Shown in pieces: positions 1 through 5,937 of a stretch of DNA of 5,937 nt. Both the position numbers and the translations under genes were made by a program. Under the pieces are notes generated by a model that saw only the letters and a list, made by a program, of their open reading frames with translations, ran no database searches and was not told where the DNA came from. Location of the stretch: positions 1 through 5,937 of the forward strand of contig SYAK01000322.1 of the NCBI GenBank assembly GCA_005788935.1, given 5' to 3'. The DNA comes from Pseudomonadota bacterium. Its GTDB lineage: Bacteria > Myxococcota > UBA9042 > PHBI01. How positions within the stretch are numbered: position 1 is the stretch's first letter; each line of letters opens with the position of its first letter.

Positions 1-1445
1 CGGTCGGCATCGACGCGCGGGGTGTGGGGCGCGTCGAGGAAGACGGCCGTCGTCAGGGGGTCGAGGCGAGAGAGCAGCGGCTCGAGGTCTTTGTGGCGAA
101 ACAGGAAGTTCGCGGTCGCGAGGCCATCCTGAAGGTCCTGGGTCGTCACGTGGAAGCGCTTGACGGCGCGGGACCGCCCGAGGGCCACGAGGCGCGCGAG
201 CAGCCACTCCGCGTGCAGGCGACCGAGGCCCGCGGCCAGCGAGGACGCGCGCAGGGGCGACAGCGACCAGACGGCGTGCCGCAGGTGGGCCGAGAGCAGC
301 CGCGCCGCGTCCGCGCCGAGGGGGGCGGTGGCTCGTGCGAGGACCCAGCCACGTGCATCCCCGAGCGCATCCACAGCGGTCGCGAGGGCGTCGACGCGAA
401 AGACCACGTGCGCGTCGTCCCTCGGGACGGCCGCGAGGATCTGACGCAGCGGCGCCAGCAGGGCGTCGCGCCAGGCCCGAAAGGACGGCTCGGGGTCTTC
501 CGAGGCGGGCGGCAGCAGGGCCGCAAGCGCTGCGAAGCTGTCCTCGGCGCGGGCACCCTGGGCCACATCGCAGGCTTTGAGCAGGCGCACCTCGAGGTCT
601 TCGTAATCCGACCAGCGCTCGACCTGCACGTCGCGCAGGCGCGGCGTCAGCGTCGGAGACGGGACCTGCGGCAGCTCTGGCAGGAAGGCGCGCACCTCCT
701 CGAGGGCCTCCGCGAGGGCTGGCTGGTGGTCGTCGGTCGCGGTGAGGAAGTCGCGGCACTCGCGCTGGATGGCGACCCGCACACCGGACGGTGTCGCGGT
801 CAGCTCATAGGGGAAGATCCTGCATGGCAGAGGCTTCATCCCGGCGCCCAGCTTGCGGTGGATTCGGCAGAGGCCCGCATCATCGAGGAAGACGCAGCTG
901 CCAGCGGCCGCGTGGCAGACGACGTCCTCGCCGGGCGTGGCGCGCTGCGCTGGCGTCATGAAGAAGAGGCCCTTGGTGACCCGCCGCTCGGCCCGGACCT
1001 CAACCTCGAGCTCGGGCAGGTGCGGTTCGAGGGCCGCGAGGATCGGCCTGGACACCGGGCCGATGACATGACCCCCGCAACACGAGCCGCACATCGTGCA
1101 CGCGAATCTCGCACCTTCGAGGGGACGCAGATGCTCCGCGGGGGCCGCCTTCACGACGCCTAGCGCGGCTCGGTCGGCGGCGCGACCGTTCGCGCGCGGG
1201 GTGTCGAGGAGGTCGAGGTCGCCGAGGCGCGCGAGCCACTTCGCGACCTGCTGCAGCTCGAGCCCGGCGCGTTTCGCCAGATCCTCGGCCGAGGTGGCCT
1301 CAGGCAGCGCCGACAGCAGGGCGAGCCCGGCGTCATCAAGCTTGATTCGGCGGGCGAAGCGCGGGTCGTCGAGGGTCCGGGCGACGGGGTCGCAGGTCAC
1401 GCCGGAGCGCAGCCTCGGCGGCATCGGGTGGGGCGGCGCAGGCAT
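1..1445 (-). CDS. YkgJ-family CxxCxxCC metal-cluster protein (partial, C-terminus off the left edge)
   Basis: This frame is open from an ATG at 1445 to the left edge, giving 481 codons with no stop, so the C-terminus is missing. The core is a YkgJ-type zinc/iron-chelating domain at about residues 112-232. Its cysteines are C116, C119, C122 and C123 (CTMCGSCCGG), then C184, C193 in CRIH and C208 in KPLPCRIFP, with C230 following. Residues about 14-85 are predicted small and helical and look like a PqqD-like winged-helix module; this is a weak match by eye. Residues about 240-481 are helix-rich and I do not recognise them. The family coordinates a metal or Fe-S cluster; the flagellin lysine methylase FliB is a distant relative, but the reaction here is unknown. 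There is no signal peptide, so it is probably cytoplasmic. The start is supported by GGAGG five bases upstream. It lies 34 bp after the GalT-family gene and is probably co-transcribed with it. Confidence 0.85.
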   Translation of the reverse strand, partial: MPAPPHPMPPRLRSGVTCDPVARTLDDPRFARRIKLDDAGLALLSALPEATSAEDLAKRAGLELQQVAKWLARLGDLDLLDTPRANGRAADRAALGVVKAAPAEHLRPLEGARFACTMCGSCCGGHVIGPVSRPILAALEPHLPELEVEVRAERRVTKGLFFMTPAQRATPGEDVVCHAAAGSCVFLDDAGLCRIHRKLGAGMKPLPCRIFPYELTATPSGVRVAIQRECRDFLTATDDHQPALAEALEEVRAFLPELPQVPSPTLTPRLRDVQVERWSDYEDLEVRLLKACDVAQGARAEDSFAALAALLPPASEDPEPSFRAWRDALLAPLRQILAAVPRDDAHVVFRVDALATAVDALGDARGWVLARATAPLGADAARLLSAHLRHAVWSLSPLRASSLAAGLGRLHAEWLLARLVALGRSRAVKRFHVTTQDLQDGLATANFLFRHKDLEPLLSRLDPLTTAVFLDAPHTPRVDAD

Positions 1446-1450
1446 CGGGA

Positions 1451-1455
1451 CCTCC
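1451..1455 (-). promoter_or_regulatory. Shine-Dalgarno for the YkgJ-family gene
   Basis: GGAGG on the minus strand lies five bases before the ATG at 1445. It decides for this ATG over the in-frame ATG seven codons later (1424). Confidence 0.75.
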
Positions 1456-1479
1456 GAGGGGTTCGGTCGGGGAGGGGTG

Positions 1480-2505
1480 TCAGGCGGAGCCGCTCGAGAG
1501 GAGTGTTCGCAGGTGGGCTGCTGCGGCCTCGGGCGGGGTCGGGTTGACGTGAAGGCCCTGGCTCACCTCGAGGCCACCATAGCCCTGGATGCGCGGCAGG
1601 ATTTCGATGCGCCAGTGCCAGTGGTCATCGCACGGCTCGCCCTTCGCGGCCGCGAATGACCGCCCGCTCGGCGCATGGTGGAGCGACATGTTCGGGCCGA
1701 CGCCGTCGAGTGCGTCATCGAGTACACGCAAGACCCTCCCGAGCAGCGACCCCAGGGCGTCGAGGCCGGCCGCATCGAGTCCGGTGAAGCGCGCGGCGTG
1801 CGTGGTCGGCAGGATCCACACCTCGAACGGGTGACGGGAGGCGTAGGGCGCTAGCGCAAGGAAACCGGCGTGCTCCGCGATGACGCGGTCGCCTGCGGCT
1901 CGGTCATGGGCGATGATGTCGCAGGTCAGACAGCGCTCGGTCCGGGCGTGGTGGGCGCGGGTCGCGGCGACGGTGCGGGCGATGCGCTCGGGCAGGACCG
2001 CCGAGGCGAGGATCTGGCTGTGTGGGTGTTCGAGGGTCGCGCCCGCGGCCGGTCCCTCGTTCCGGAAGGCGGTCACCCAGCGCATCCGCCGATCCCCCTC
2101 GAGATCGGCGATGCGGTCCCGCCACAAGCCAAGCACGGCCGCGATCTGGGCGTCGGGCAGGTCCTTCAGGCGTGTCTCGTGGCGGCGGGTCTCGATGACG
2201 ACCTCGTGGGCCCCGACCCCGCCCGCCATCGCCCACGGGCCCTCGGCCCGGCGCGTCTCAGGCGCCTCGACCCCGAGGGCTGGGTAGAGGTTGGCGACCA
2301 CGAGGGCTCGGTCCTCGCCGACCGCGCGGGACGCGAGCCGGGTGTTGGTCCCGTAGCCGTCCTGGATGAGGCAGAACGGGCAGGGGTGGGCCGCGCGGTC
2401 CACGGGCTGAGGGCGGCTCGGGCGGAAGTCGGTCGGTCGGCGCCCGCGTTCGTCGGCGATGACGACCCACGCCTCGTCGAGCGGGTTCCAGCGGAGTTCG
2501 GACAT
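1480..2505 (-). CDS. galT: GalT-family hexose-1-phosphate nucleotidylyltransferase
   Basis: The 341-residue protein is close to the usual GalT length (E. coli about 348). GalT moves UMP between UDP-glucose and galactose-1-phosphate through a uridylyl-histidine intermediate in the cytoplasm. The zinc site is visible as C42 and C45 (CPFC), H100 (GAHEVVIET) and H160. The active site is HPHSQ at 160-164, with H162 as the expected nucleophile. A second CxxC is at 192-195, and the C-terminal half has the HWHWRIEILPR signature. Two features differ from classical GalT: the segment before HPH reads FRNEG rather than FENRG or FENKG, and the nucleotide-binding segment reads NLYPAL (residues 72-77). These fit a GalT subfamily that may include sugar-nucleotide phosphorylases, so galT names the family and not a proven substrate. 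The ATG has GGAG five bases upstream. It sits 22 bp after the GH57 gene, and no galK or galE is in view. Confidence 0.92.
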   Translation of the reverse strand: MSELRWNPLDEAWVVIADERGRRPTDFRPSRPQPVDRAAHPCPFCLIQDGYGTNTRLASRAVGEDRALVVANLYPALGVEAPETRRAEGPWAMAGGVGAHEVVIETRRHETRLKDLPDAQIAAVLGLWRDRIADLEGDRRMRWVTAFRNEGPAAGATLEHPHSQILASAVLPERIARTVAATRAHHARTERCLTCDIIAHDRAAGDRVIAEHAGFLALAPYASRHPFEVWILPTTHAARFTGLDAAGLDALGSLLGRVLRVLDDALDGVGPNMSLHHAPSGRSFAAAKGEPCDDHWHWRIEILPRIQGYGGLEVSQGLHVNPTPPEAAAAHLRTLLSSGSA

Positions 2506-2510
2506 GTGCG

Positions 2511-2514
2511 CTCC
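2511..2514 (-). promoter_or_regulatory. Shine-Dalgarno for the GalT-family gene
   Basis: GGAG on the minus strand lies five bases before the ATG at 2505, inside the 22-bp gap after the GH57 stop codon. Confidence 0.65.
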
Positions 2515-2527
2515 AGGTTGGGCCGGG

Positions 2528-4714
2528 TCAGACGAGGGCCGCGATGGCGCCCTCGGCGGGGGTCAGGATGACGAGGGTGAGATCGCCGTCGGCCGGGAAG
2601 CGCTCGACCGGGAGCCACGTCTCAGGGGCGTCAGCCTGCCCCTGCGGCGTGCGCTGTGCGATTTCGAGCCAGCCGCGCAGCCGTCCGCCCGTCAGGCCGT
2701 CGCGTAGCAGTTCGGCCGGGATCGAGGCCTCGAGGCAGTCTCCCCATGCCGTGATGACGACGTGGGGGCCCTCGGGTGGGGCGAGGCGAGTCGGCAACGG
2801 GATGTGGACGAGCCCCACGTCGGTGCGCATGACAAGGGTGAGCCGCGCCTCGGTGCCGAGCGCGGCCTCGACCCGGGTTCGCGGGCCGACATCGAGGCGC
2901 AGGTGGACGTGGCTCGCGTCGTTGCAGTAGCGCAGCTCCCGCAGCAGACTCTCGGCGCGGTGCATGGCGCCGAAACGCGGCCTGACGCGCCCCGCAGACA
3001 GCCACTTGTAATACCAGCGGCTCGACCCGTCGATGCGCACCGTCAGGAGCCCCGTCGGGGGGGTGTGGTCGACCGCGGAGAGGGCCTCCGGGGCGGGCGT
3101 GGTCATCGTCACGCCGAGGTGGACGGGGCGGTCGAGCTCTGTCGGGTGGGGACGGCCGAGGCGTCGCCAGATGGCGCGCAGATGCGCCCGAAAGAGGGCG
3201 TCGAAGTCGAGGTCATAGGGCGACGAGTGGCCCTCGCCAAACCACCACCACCAGTCTGACGCCTCGGCCCGCGCGATCAGGTCGGCGAGCTCGGGGTCGC
3301 GCGCGGCGATGGCCTCGATCGGATCGGCGGCCGCCTCCCGGGCTGCGGCGAGCAGCTCCCAGGCACGATTCTTGACCGGGTCTCCGAGCCACGTGCGAAA
3401 GGTCCCGTCGATCCACGAGCCGGGGTGAAGGCTCGGAAGCGGCTCGGTCTGTTTGGCGAGGCGCGCGCGGGCCTCCGACAGCGTGCACAGCGTCAGGCCC
3501 GGCGCCCGGGCGATGGCGCGGTACAGCGTGGGCAGGAACGCTGTGATGCCTCCGGGGTAGTGTTCCCAGCAATTTTCACCGTCAAGCGCCACCACGACGC
3601 ACCCGGCCGACGAGCCGCGGGCCGCGAGTGACGCGCGGATGCGCTGAAGGTGGTGAACGAAGTCGCGCGCGGCGGCGTCCGGGTGCCAGCGCGCGTACAC
3701 GAAGCCGATACGGTCCGACAGCGCGTGGTCCCGGAAGAAGACCGTCAACCCGTCGGGTGACGCCCATGGACGCAGGTGTCCAAGCGGGTCCTCGCGCCCC
3801 ACGCGCGCCAGCGTCCGCGCGAGGATCGCCTCGTCGGTGGCGATCCAGTCGGCGCCAGCGCCCTTGAAGAGCGGCAGCGCGGCGTCCGAGACCGACCCCT
3901 CGGAGGGCCACATGCCGCGAATGGGGACCAGGCCGTTGGTGTCGATGAAGTGCCGCCGCTCGGCGCCGATGGCGCGCCGCAGGTGGCGGACGGCGTCTCC
4001 GGGGAAGCGGAACGGGACGCGCGGCAGCGGGCTGCGTGGGTCGCTGAGGCGCGCGGCGTCGGTGTTGACGAGCAGCGGAATGATCGGGTGGTAGTACGGC
4101 GTCAAGGAGAGCTCGACGCGGCCACCGCGCGCGAGGGCACCCCAGCGGGCCTCGACCTCGAGGGCGGTCGCGCGCTGGATGGCGAGGACCCGGTCGCGCT
4201 CCGCGGGCGTGAAGTCGCGCCCCTTCAGCACGATCGCCGCGATCTCGGGGTGGGCGTGGATGGTCGCGCCGCACCATGCGAGGTTGAACCAGGTCTGCAG
4301 GTCGAGGATCTCCTGCGGGCCAAGGGGTGCGCCCGCGCGGACGAGGTCGTGCAGCTCGCGGTAGCGCGGCCACGGATCGAGCATCGTCGTCTGCGGCAAC
4401 GAGAAGAACCGGTCGCGAATGAAGTGAATGTCCGCATCGGACAGCGTGTTCGGAGCCGCGACGCTGAGGCGCCAGAAGCGGTCGCGCGTCTCGGCGTCTG
4501 GCGCGCCGAGGGCTGCGAGCTGGTCGAGGAGTCCGGGCACCCAGTTGACGGTCGCGCGGGCGACCTCGCAGTCGGCCATCACGGTGGCCATGTCGGTGTA
4601 GTCCCGCCCGCCGTGCAGGCGGACCCAGGGCATGATCACCTCGCCAGACTCCGGATCCCGGTAGGACGGCTGATGCATGTGCCAGAGGAACGCGACGTGG
4701 AGCTCGGTTTCCAA
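2528..4714 (-). CDS. Glycoside hydrolase family 57 alpha-glucan-active enzyme (amylase/amylopullulanase-like)
   Basis: A 728-residue protein with all five GH57 conserved regions: HQP at 14-16 (FLWHMHQP); TPYYHPIIP at 205-213; WPSEGSVS at 269-276 with E272 as the expected nucleophile; DGENCWEHY at 378-386 with D378 as the expected acid/base; and the GSWIDGTF...KNRAW region at about 432-452. WPSE and DGEN-WEHY resemble the amylopullulanase-type GH57 group, which cleaves alpha-1,4 and sometimes alpha-1,6 glucosidic bonds; related members are glucanotransferases, so the exact reaction is open. An aromatic DWWWWFGEGHSS segment (487-498) closes the catalytic part. Residues about 555-728 form a beta-rich tail that I recognise only loosely as a glucodextranase-C/DOMON-like domain. 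With no signal peptide it should act on cytoplasmic glycogen or maltodextrin. The start is TTG: the conserved FLWHMHQP lies just after it, and no in-frame ATG lies between it and the upstream stop. Confidence 0.94.
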   Translation of the reverse strand: METELHVAFLWHMHQPSYRDPESGEVIMPWVRLHGGRDYTDMATVMADCEVARATVNWVPGLLDQLAALGAPDAETRDRFWRLSVAAPNTLSDADIHFIRDRFFSLPQTTMLDPWPRYRELHDLVRAGAPLGPQEILDLQTWFNLAWCGATIHAHPEIAAIVLKGRDFTPAERDRVLAIQRATALEVEARWGALARGGRVELSLTPYYHPIIPLLVNTDAARLSDPRSPLPRVPFRFPGDAVRHLRRAIGAERRHFIDTNGLVPIRGMWPSEGSVSDAALPLFKGAGADWIATDEAILARTLARVGREDPLGHLRPWASPDGLTVFFRDHALSDRIGFVYARWHPDAAARDFVHHLQRIRASLAARGSSAGCVVVALDGENCWEHYPGGITAFLPTLYRAIARAPGLTLCTLSEARARLAKQTEPLPSLHPGSWIDGTFRTWLGDPVKNRAWELLAAAREAAADPIEAIAARDPELADLIARAEASDWWWWFGEGHSSPYDLDFDALFRAHLRAIWRRLGRPHPTELDRPVHLGVTMTTPAPEALSAVDHTPPTGLLTVRIDGSSRWYYKWLSAGRVRPRFGAMHRAESLLRELRYCNDASHVHLRLDVGPRTRVEAALGTEARLTLVMRTDVGLVHIPLPTRLAPPEGPHVVITAWGDCLEASIPAELLRDGLTGGRLRGWLEIAQRTPQGQADAPETWLPVERFPADGDLTLVILTPAEGAIAALV

Positions 4715-4753
4715 ATATCGTCCGTGTTTTTGTCGGGTTGGCGCGAGCAGGCT

Positions 4754-5503
4754 TCAGCGGGATGGTGCGGGGCCGACGATGAAGGTCGTGACGGCGAGCT
4801 GCGCTCCCTCGGGCGAGAGGACCTCGCAGCTCCACGTGCCGGTCCATTTCTTCAGGATGCGCTGGAGGGACCACGTCTTCCAGCGAGGGCTGCGCGGCAC
4901 CTCGAGCTCGACGCGCGACACCAGGACGCCGTCGCGGCGCCAGACGTGGGTCAAGGTGAGGTCGGGGGTGCGACTCTCGATGGACGTGTAGCAAAACAGG
5001 ACCTCGGGGACCTCGGGATAGAGGTCGCGGACGTCATGCGGGGCCCGATCGATGATGCCGGTGCCGACCGACAGCTCGTGCACGCGGAGAGGGCCGTCGA
5101 GGCGCGCGAGGCGTGTGCCGGGCTCTCGGGGCGAGCCGGACGACACGAGCTCGACGGTCGGCGAGGCCGCGGACGCCTGCGCCGGAGGCGGCCCCGGGCG
5201 CCGGTTCTCGGTCCGGACGTCGGCCGCCACCGAGGCTCGCAGGTCGCGGCGCAGCTCGGCCTCGATGACGGGGCGCAGCTCGCGGCGCAGCTCGGTCTCG
5301 ATCGTCTCACGCAGCGCCGGGTCCGGCTCGCATCGAGCGGGTGGCTCACTGCAGGCCGCAAGGACGCGCAACGACACGACGAACGCGATGGCGGGGGCAC
5401 GCCGGCGCAGCGCGCGAAGGGCCCGCAGGCCAGCGGCGGGACGGAGGGGGGGCACGCGCCAGAGGCACGGCGGGCGGAACGGAGAGCGCATCGGCGACAG
5501 CAT
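4754..5503 (-). CDS. DUF2914-domain lipoprotein
   Basis: A protein of up to 249 residues. The N-terminus is long and arginine-rich, followed by a hydrophobic stretch (about 38-49) and a lipobox VLAAC, with C51 the expected lipidated cysteine, so it is probably a membrane-anchored lipoprotein facing the periplasm. Residues 64-99 hold three 12-residue charged helical repeats, then a Pro/Ala-rich linker (about 101-118). Residues about 140-243 match the DUF2914 pattern by eye: an FCYTSIE strand, THVWRRDGVLV, RWKTWS and WTGTWSCEVLSPEG. The domain's function is not established. The start is uncertain: the ATG at 5503 overlaps a candidate -10 box, and a second in-frame ATG at 5491 would shorten the n-region by four residues and allow a leaderless message. 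It is the first gene of the minus-strand run, 39 bp before the GH57 gene, and its stop codon is in frame with that gene. Confidence 0.85.
   Translation of the reverse strand: MLSPMRSPFRPPCLWRVPPLRPAAGLRALRALRRRAPAIAFVVSLRVLAACSEPPARCEPDPALRETIETELRRELRPVIEAELRRDLRASVAADVRTENRRPGPPPAQASAASPTVELVSSGSPREPGTRLARLDGPLRVHELSVGTGIIDRAPHDVRDLYPEVPEVLFCYTSIESRTPDLTLTHVWRRDGVLVSRVELEVPRSPRWKTWSLQRILKKWTGTWSCEVLSPEGAQLAVTTFIVGPAPSR
5244..5315 (-). repeat. Tandem 36-bp repeat encoding 12-residue helical units
   Basis: Two adjacent 36-bp copies (5244-5279 and 5280-5315) share an almost identical first 23 bases, with one mismatch, and then diverge. On the minus strand they encode LRETIETELRRE (residues 64-75) and LRPVIEAELRRD (76-87). 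A third, more diverged unit, LRASVAADVRTE (88-99), follows at 5208-5243. The units lie in frame inside the lipoprotein gene, between the lipobox and the DUF2914 domain. They probably form a charged amphipathic helix or short coiled-coil spacer. Confidence 0.85.
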
Positions 5504-5527
5504 ACACGAAGCGGCACCGTTTTTCGA
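5499..5527 (-). promoter_or_regulatory. Candidate sigma70-type promoter for the minus-strand operon
   Basis: On the minus strand TCGAAA (5527-5522, 4 of 6 to TTGACA) and TATGCT (5504-5499, 4 of 6 to TATAAT) are separated by 17 bp. A start of transcription about seven bases downstream would fall near 5492, almost on the second ATG of the lipoprotein gene (5491), implying a leaderless transcript. The match is by eye and the organism's consensus is unknown. Confidence 0.35.
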
Positions 5528-5552
5528 CAGCCCCGGTCATTCGACCTAGGTT
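5524..5552 (+). promoter_or_regulatory. Candidate sigma70-type promoter for the protein kinase gene
   Basis: TCGACA (5524-5529, 5 of 6 to TTGACA) and TAGGTT (5547-5552, 3 of 6 to TATAAT) are separated by 17 bp. The -10 overlaps the 8-bp palindrome ACCTAGGT (5544-5551). The predicted leader would be about 60 nt. The -35 overlaps the -35 of the opposing candidate promoter. Confidence 0.35.
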
Positions 5553-5574
5553 CCGCCGTCCAAACGCCCCCCGC

Positions 5575-5594
5575 GCGAGGCCGAATCGCCTCGC
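5575..5594. repeat. Perfect 7-bp inverted repeat in the kinase leader
   Basis: GCGAGGC (5575-5581) and GCCTCGC (5588-5594) are exact reverse complements around a 6-base spacer, CGAATC. It lies between the candidate kinase promoter and the ribosome-binding site, so it could form an RNA hairpin or serve as an operator. It has no U-tract, so it does not look like an intrinsic terminator. Confidence 0.55.
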
Positions 5595-5606
5595 AGTCAG
5601 CCCCCC

Positions 5607-5610
5607 GGAG
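5607..5610 (+). promoter_or_regulatory. Shine-Dalgarno for the protein kinase gene
   Basis: GGAG lies eight bases before the ATG at 5619, supporting that start. Confidence 0.65.
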
Positions 5611-5618
5611 CCCCGTCG

Positions 5619-5937
5619 ATGGCCACCCCGGAAGTCCGCAACATCTGCCCCGCCTGCAACGCGACCTATGCGCCCGACGTCATGATCTGCGCCCGCTGCG
5701 GCACAGGTCTGCTCGAGGTCCCGGAGATGCGCCTGCTGACCGGGACGGTGCTCGATGAGCGCTACGACATCGAGGGTGTCGTCGGCACGGGCGGCATGGG
5801 AGCCGTCTATCGCGCACGTCAGAGAGGCCTCGAGCGCGAGGTGGCCATCAAGGTGCTGCACCCGCACTTCGCGATGGATCCGCGCGCGGTGAAGCGGTTC
5901 TTCCGGGAGGCGCAGAGCGCGTCACGCCTGATTCACC
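5619..5937 (+). CDS. Hanks-type Ser/Thr protein kinase with N-terminal zinc ribbon (partial, C-terminus off the right edge)
   Basis: The first 106 residues of a Hanks-type kinase are present. An N-terminal zinc-ribbon-like motif has C10 and C13 (CPAC) paired with C24 and C27 (CARC). The kinase domain starts at about residue 49 (RYDIEGVVG). It shows the glycine-rich ATP loop GTGGMGAVY (56-64), the ATP-anchoring lysine K78 in VAIKVL, and the likely helix-C glutamate E97 in FFREAQSASRLIH. The HRD and DFG motifs, any transmembrane segment and any sensor domain would lie beyond the edge, so activity cannot be judged. The family phosphorylates Ser/Thr on cytoplasmic targets, and such zinc-ribbon kinases are frequent in Myxococcota. 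The start has GGAG eight bases upstream. It is transcribed divergently from the lipoprotein-GH57-GalT-YkgJ run across a 115-bp spacer, and any regulatory link between them is speculative. Confidence 0.95.
   Translation, partial: MATPEVRNICPACNATYAPDVMICARCGTGLLEVPEMRLLTGTVLDERYDIEGVVGTGGMGAVYRARQRGLEREVAIKVLHPHFAMDPRAVKRFFREAQSASRLIH

Noticed and set aside
24..1163. A 379-codon open frame on the plus strand.
   Set aside because: It is antisense to the YkgJ-family gene, which has an intact cysteine cluster and a good ribosome-binding site. The plus-strand translation is low-complexity and matches nothing I know.
3582..4994. A 470-codon minus-strand frame in another phase over the GH57 gene.
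   Set aside because: Its translation is dominated by Arg, Pro and Ala. The GH57 frame carries all five conserved regions of the family, so this is a shadow.
5208..5315. Tandem repeat considered as a CRISPR-like or mobile repeat.
   Set aside because: The copies abut directly, are in frame in a coding region and encode a 12-residue helical unit, so it is a protein repeat.
5575..5594. Inverted repeat considered as an intrinsic terminator.
   Set aside because: No T-run follows on either strand, and it lies upstream of a gene between divergent promoters, not downstream of a stop codon.
3776..5758. A 660-codon open frame on the plus strand, antisense to the lipoprotein and GH57 genes.
   Set aside because: Its translation is Arg/Gly/Asp-rich with no recognisable domain, and it covers two genes with clear family motifs plus the kinase start. 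Long antisense frames are expected in GC-rich coding DNA.
5346..5867. A 173-codon minus-strand frame extending across the divergent spacer into the kinase gene.
   Set aside because: It is antisense to the zinc ribbon and glycine-rich loop of the kinase and out of phase with the lipoprotein. It has no recognisable motif.

Overview
The window is GC-rich (roughly 70% by eye), densely coding DNA. It carries a Hanks-type protein kinase with an N-terminal zinc ribbon, a DUF2914 lipoprotein, a family-57 glycoside hydrolase and a YkgJ-type cysteine-cluster protein. This mix and the strong G/C third-position bias suggest a deltaproteobacterial/Myxococcota-like genome. That is inference from gene content; no rRNA or marker gene is present.

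Layout: positions 5503 to 1 on the minus strand read as one closely spaced run of four genes. In transcription order these are a DUF2914 lipoprotein (5503-4754), a GH57 glucan-active enzyme starting at TTG (4714-2528), a GalT-family nucleotidylyltransferase (2505-1480), and a YkgJ-family CxxCxxCC protein (1445 to beyond the left edge). The gaps are 39, 22 and 34 bp, with no visible terminator, so one operon is likely. On the plus strand, a divergent Ser/Thr protein kinase starts at 5619 and runs off the right edge. The region between the two divergent units (5504-5618) holds candidate promoters in both directions with overlapping -35 boxes, plus a perfect 7-bp inverted repeat in the presumed kinase leader.

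How the genes may work together: the GH57 enzyme has no signal peptide and should act on cytoplasmic alpha-glucan (glycogen or maltodextrin). The GalT-like enzyme would handle sugar-1-phosphates and nucleotide sugars. Together they point to storage-polysaccharide or hexose-1-phosphate metabolism. The GalT motifs deviate from the classical Leloir enzyme, and no galK or galE is visible, so its substrate is uncertain. The roles of the lipoprotein and the YkgJ-type protein in this unit are unknown. I see no mobile element, CRISPR array, tRNA or rRNA. The most unusual points are the divergent GalT signature, the modular YkgJ protein, the three-unit 12-residue repeat in the lipoprotein, and the compact divergent promoter region with a possibly leaderless transcript. 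I did not find a clearly new biological system.
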